Shown: piece by piece, positions 5,135-6,798 of the stretch | Layout: each line of letters begins with the position of its first letter | Position numbering within the stretch: position 1 is the first letter of the stretch | Assembly (NCBI GenBank): GCA_020061725.1 | Contig: JAGUXS010000092.1 | Span: 1 to 6,798 of the forward strand | Source of the DNA: Patescibacteria group bacterium | Lineage (GTDB): Bacteria; Patescibacteriota; Patescibacteriia; UBA2591; PGYQ01 | Length of the DNA stretch: 6,798 bases | Reading direction: 5' to 3' | Notes under the pieces: model-generated | Databases searched by the model: none | Seen by the model: the letters and a program-made list of their open reading frames with translations, nothing else | Told to the model about the DNA's origin: nothing | Translations under genes and position numbers: made by a program

Positions 5135-5986
5135 TTATTTTCTTGCTTTTTTGCCTTTTGTGTTTTTATGTTTTAGTGTTCTAGTGTTTTTGTGTGTTTT
5201 TTCTTTAATTTCTTTTTTAATTTTCTTTTCTTTCTTCTCTTTTTTCCCTTTTACTTCCTTTTCATCTGATACTATAACAATAGCTTCTTCTTTTTGTCCC
5301 TCTAATATAAAATTAAAATGATCAATCAAAATTTGAGCAGAATCTTGTAACGCTTTTTGCGGAGTAAGAGTCCCGTCTGTTTCAATATCTAAAATCAATT
5401 TATCGTAATTAGTTTTTTCTCCAACTCTAACATTTTTAATTTCCATGCCAACTTTTCTTACTGGAGTAAAAATAGAATTTGTCATAATTACGCCTAATTC
5501 AAATTTATCTTTTTCTTTATCTTCAACAGGAACATAACCACGACCTTGTTCTACCCAAATTTCCATTTCTACTTTAGCGTTTTTATTAGTTGTCGTTAAA
5601 ATATCTAAATCTAGATTAGTTATTTCCACTTGAGAGGGAAACTTAATATCTTTTGCTTTTACCTTTTTTTCTCCCTCTACGTTTAAAATTAATTTATATA
5701 ACCCCGGACTAATAATTTTTACTCTTAAAAGTCTTAAATTTAATATAATTTCAACCATATCTTCTTTGACATAAGGAATAGTGGAAAATTCATGACTAAT
5801 TCCTTTAACCTTTACTGCGGTAACAGCTGCTCCGGATAAAGATGATAATAAAATTCGTCTCAAGGCGTTTCCTAAAGTTACGCCATAGCCGGGATAACAA
5901 GGTTCAATAATAATTTTTGCTTCATTTTTATTTTCGCTATTTTCTTGAACCTCAATTTTTGTCGGTAAAAATATTTTTTCTAACAT
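5135..5986 (-). CDS. rpoA: DNA-directed RNA polymerase alpha subunit lacking the C-terminal domain
   Basis: The alpha subunit dimer is the scaffold on which beta and beta' assemble. Residues 1-235 form a complete N-terminal domain: MLEKIFLPTKIEV, IEPCYPGYGVTLGNALRR at 27-44, ISHEFSTIPYVKEDMVEI at 63-80, FTPVRKVGM at 173-181 and YDKLILDIETDGTLTP at 194-209. The usual helix-hairpin-helix C-terminal domain, which binds UP elements and activators, is missing; instead residues 242-283 are a low-complexity lysine/glutamate tail ending T-K-G-K-K-A-R-K. Total length is 283 aa against about 310-330. The DNA of the last 20 codons is repetitive (AACACTA words) and continues in the same style past the stop. 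A possible weak AAGGA Shine-Dalgarno lies 9 nt before the ATG, the best in the window. It heads the rpoA-rplQ-rplM order. Confidence 0.96.
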   Translation of the reverse strand: MLEKIFLPTKIEVQENSENKNEAKIIIEPCYPGYGVTLGNALRRILLSSLSGAAVTAVKVKGISHEFSTIPYVKEDMVEIILNLRLLRVKIISPGLYKLILNVEGEKKVKAKDIKFPSQVEITNLDLDILTTTNKNAKVEMEIWVEQGRGYVPVEDKEKDKFELGVIMTNSIFTPVRKVGMEIKNVRVGEKTNYDKLILDIETDGTLTPQKALQDSAQILIDHFNFILEGQKEEAIVIVSDEKEVKGKKEKKEKKIKKEIKEKTHKNTRTLKHKNTKGKKARK

Positions 5987-6017
5987 AAAATAAATTCCTT
6001 ACCTTTAAAATAAAATA

Positions 6018-6037
6018 CTCTGTGGTTTGTCGCAGAG
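6018..6037 (-). terminator. Short hairpin before rpoA, possible weak terminator
   Basis: On the minus strand CTCTGCG (6037-6031) and CACAGAG (6024-6018) form a 7-bp stem (one G-T pair) with a 6-nt loop, followed by TATTTTATTTT. It lies between the stop of the upstream coiled-coil gene (6074) and the rpoA start (5986). The T-tract is interrupted and the stem short, so a partial terminator or a leader structure of rpoA are both possible. Confidence 0.4.
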
Positions 6038-6055
6038 ATAAATAAGAGATAAATA
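6034..6055. repeat. 11-bp perfect tandem duplication
   Basis: AGAGATAAATA occurs at 6034-6044 and again at 6045-6055. The first copy overlaps the right arm of the hairpin at 6018-6037. It is probably a local slippage product with no evident function. Confidence 0.6.
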
Positions 6056-6073
6056 ATAATTAAATAAATCTTT

Positions 6074-6571
6074 TTAAATAATTTGAGCAAAAAGTTCTAA
6101 TGAAAAAATTTCTTCAGCTTCTTTTTTGTTTAAAATATTTTTAGCTTGGAGAATTTCTACTAATCTAATCACCTTTTTATCTTCTTTTCTCATCAAAACA
6201 ATTAAATCTCCTTTTAAATCAAATAATTTTTCATCTAAATAATCTATAGTTACCATAGTTGTCATTTTTGAATTAATTTCATTAATTTCTCTTTTTAATT
6301 CATCTCGTGTCTCATCAATTACTGGTAAAATATTTTGTTCAATAAATTCACAAATCCCCTCTATAATTTTTTTTGATTCATCTTTCATTTCTTTGAAAAG
6401 ACTATTATTTGACTCTTTCATTTCTTTGCGAACATTACCAAATTCATCTTTCATTTCTTTGAAAAGACTATTATTTGACTCTTTCATTTCTTTACGAACT
6501 TCAGTAATTTCTTTCTTAATTTTTTCTTCAACAACTTCGCCAATTTTTTTTAAATCTTTTTCTTCTAACAT
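6074..6571 (-). CDS. Coiled-coil protein with duplicated 22-residue unit (165 aa)
   Basis: No named family is recognised. The protein is cytosolic by appearance (no signal peptide or membrane segment). Residues 1-24 form a charged helix; VRKEMKESNNSLFKEMKDE occurs at 25-43 and identically at 47-65, period 22, and each unit divides into two 11-residue parts sharing K-E-M-K, suggesting a hendecad coiled coil. A conserved-looking C-terminal part follows (TIDYLDEKLFDLKGDLIVLM at 108-127, RKEDKKVIRLVEIL at 128-141, NKKEAEEIFSLE at 148-159), which from memory resembles hypothetical proteins in other Parcubacteria genomes. It has its own strong promoter (6620-6647) and may be read into rpoA through the weak hairpin. 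No Shine-Dalgarno. Length variation of the repeat between strains is likely. Confidence 0.82.
   Translation of the reverse strand: MLEEKDLKKIGEVVEEKIKKEITEVRKEMKESNNSLFKEMKDEFGNVRKEMKESNNSLFKEMKDESKKIIEGICEFIEQNILPVIDETRDELKREINEINSKMTTMVTIDYLDEKLFDLKGDLIVLMRKEDKKVIRLVEILQAKNILNKKEAEEIFSLELFAQII
6376..6499. repeat. 66-bp-period tandem duplication inside the coiled-coil gene
   Basis: 6376-6433 and 6442-6499 are the same 58 bases with a single difference (6428 G against 6494 A on the plus strand), offset by 66 bp. The period keeps the frame and encodes 22 residues. The near identity at DNA level, including third positions, indicates a recent duplication or ongoing homogenisation. Confidence 0.9.
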
Positions 6572-6597
6572 AAAATAAAAAAATAGACAAAATATAA

Positions 6598-6632
6598 ATT
6601 TATTTATAATCTTAATAAGATTATAAATAAAT
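6598..6632. repeat. 16-bp perfect palindrome across the start site
   Basis: ATTTATTTATAATCTT (6598-6613) and AAGATTATAAATAAAT (6617-6632) are exact inverted copies with a 3-base centre. GACAAA (6586-6591) and TTTGTC (6640-6645) add an outer inverted pair. Each arm contains TATAAT, one on each strand, so the palindrome overlaps the -10 of the minus promoter and its predicted start site. It may be an operator for a dimeric regulator or a byproduct of overlapping face-to-face promoters. Confidence 0.75.
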
Positions 6633-6647
6633 AAAAAAATTTGTCAA
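6620..6647 (-). promoter_or_regulatory. Consensus sigma70-type promoter of the 165-aa coiled-coil gene
   Basis: On the minus strand TTGACA (6647-6642) and TATAAT (6625-6620), both perfect consensus, are spaced 16 bp, predicting a start at an A near 6613 and a leader of about 42 nt before the ATG at 6571. A/T tracts (6648-6669) lie immediately upstream. On the plus strand TAGACA (6584-6589) and TATAAT (6605-6610), spacing 15, give a weaker face-to-face promoter. Confidence 0.75.
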
Positions 6648-6676
6648 ATTTTTTTTGAAAAATTTTTTCGTGATAG

Positions 6677-6798
6677 TTATTCTGTTGACGTTAAAACTGA
6701 CTCTTTCATTTGTTCCAAATTTTGATCAGACGTTTGTTTTGAATTTTGATCATTTAAAATTGTTTGGGATTTAGTTAAATCTCCACAAGAAGATTTAA
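6677..6798 (-). CDS. C-terminal end of an unidentified protein (39 aa visible)
   Basis: An open frame enters at the right edge and ends at TAA (6679-6677). The visible residues begin KSSCGDLTKSQTILNDQNSK and end with V-L-T-S-T-E; they are rich in Ser, Thr, Asn and Gln and contain one Cys. No family is recognisable and it is not the end of rpsD, which often precedes rpoA. The S-S-C-G could suggest a lipobox, but the residue three before the Cys is Lys rather than Leu, so a lipoprotein start is unlikely. The other two frames on this strand are closed. The next promoter begins 30 bp beyond the stop. Confidence 0.5.
   Translation of the reverse strand, partial: KSSCGDLTKSQTILNDQNSKQTSDQNLEQMKESVLTSTE

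Noticed and set aside
5127..5321. Plus-strand Phe-rich frame opposite the rpoA tail
   Set aside because: It is the complement of lysine codons (AAA to TTT); it looks like a membrane protein only for that reason.
6393..6578. Plus-strand repeated frame opposite the coiled-coil gene
   Set aside because: Mirror image of the 66-bp repeat; the minus frame is longer and has a consensus promoter.

Overview
The window looks like a chromosomal piece of a candidate-phyla-radiation bacterium, most likely a Parcubacteria/Patescibacteria-type genome. This is inference from very AT-rich DNA, short ribosomal proteins (L13 of 118 aa, L1 of 214 aa without the usual N-terminal extension), an RNA polymerase alpha subunit without its C-terminal domain, starts that almost all lack Shine-Dalgarno sequences, and two coiled-coil hypothetical proteins of a style I associate with Parcubacteria. 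Glycines are encoded by GGN and the only in-frame TGA ends a gene at the expected family length, so the standard bacterial code fits and the TGA=Gly code of Gracilibacteria does not. All convincing genes are on the minus strand.

In transcription order (right to left): the 3' end of an unidentified gene (6677-6798); a near-consensus sigma70-type promoter embedded in a large palindrome (6598-6647); a coiled-coil gene with a fresh 66-bp internal duplication (6074-6571); a small hairpin (6018-6037); rpoA (5135-5986); rplQ (4634-4984); rplM (4044-4400); a small frameshifted gene (3752-3992); rplK (3271-3693); a 378-bp gap with G/C blocks that could form alternative hairpins (2967-3137); rplA (2248-2892); a second coiled-coil gene (1792-2214); and a comM-type Mg-chelatase AAA+ ATPase (252-1766). 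At the left edge (1-94) is the end of what looks like an insertion sequence, with the first 18 codons of an IS481-like transposase, its own promoter, and a palindrome covering both the -10 box and the start codon.

The core is a translation/transcription cluster: rpoA-rplQ-rplM is the familiar end of the alpha operon, but rpsI, the usual partner of rplM, is not there, and rplK-rplA follows instead. ComM is a DNA helicase linked to natural transformation and is not functionally tied to the ribosomal genes.

The most unusual feature is in the gaps. Several spacers are built from A/T-rich words repeated with a period of seven bases, in phase even where the words differ (203-251, 2245-2265, 4444-4471, 4513-4561, 4990-5101). 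The same kind of DNA runs into the 3' ends of rplA and rpoA and appears to supply their last codons. Other items worth following are the self-protecting layout of the IS end, the G/C-block leader before rplA, and the palindromic promoter near the right edge.
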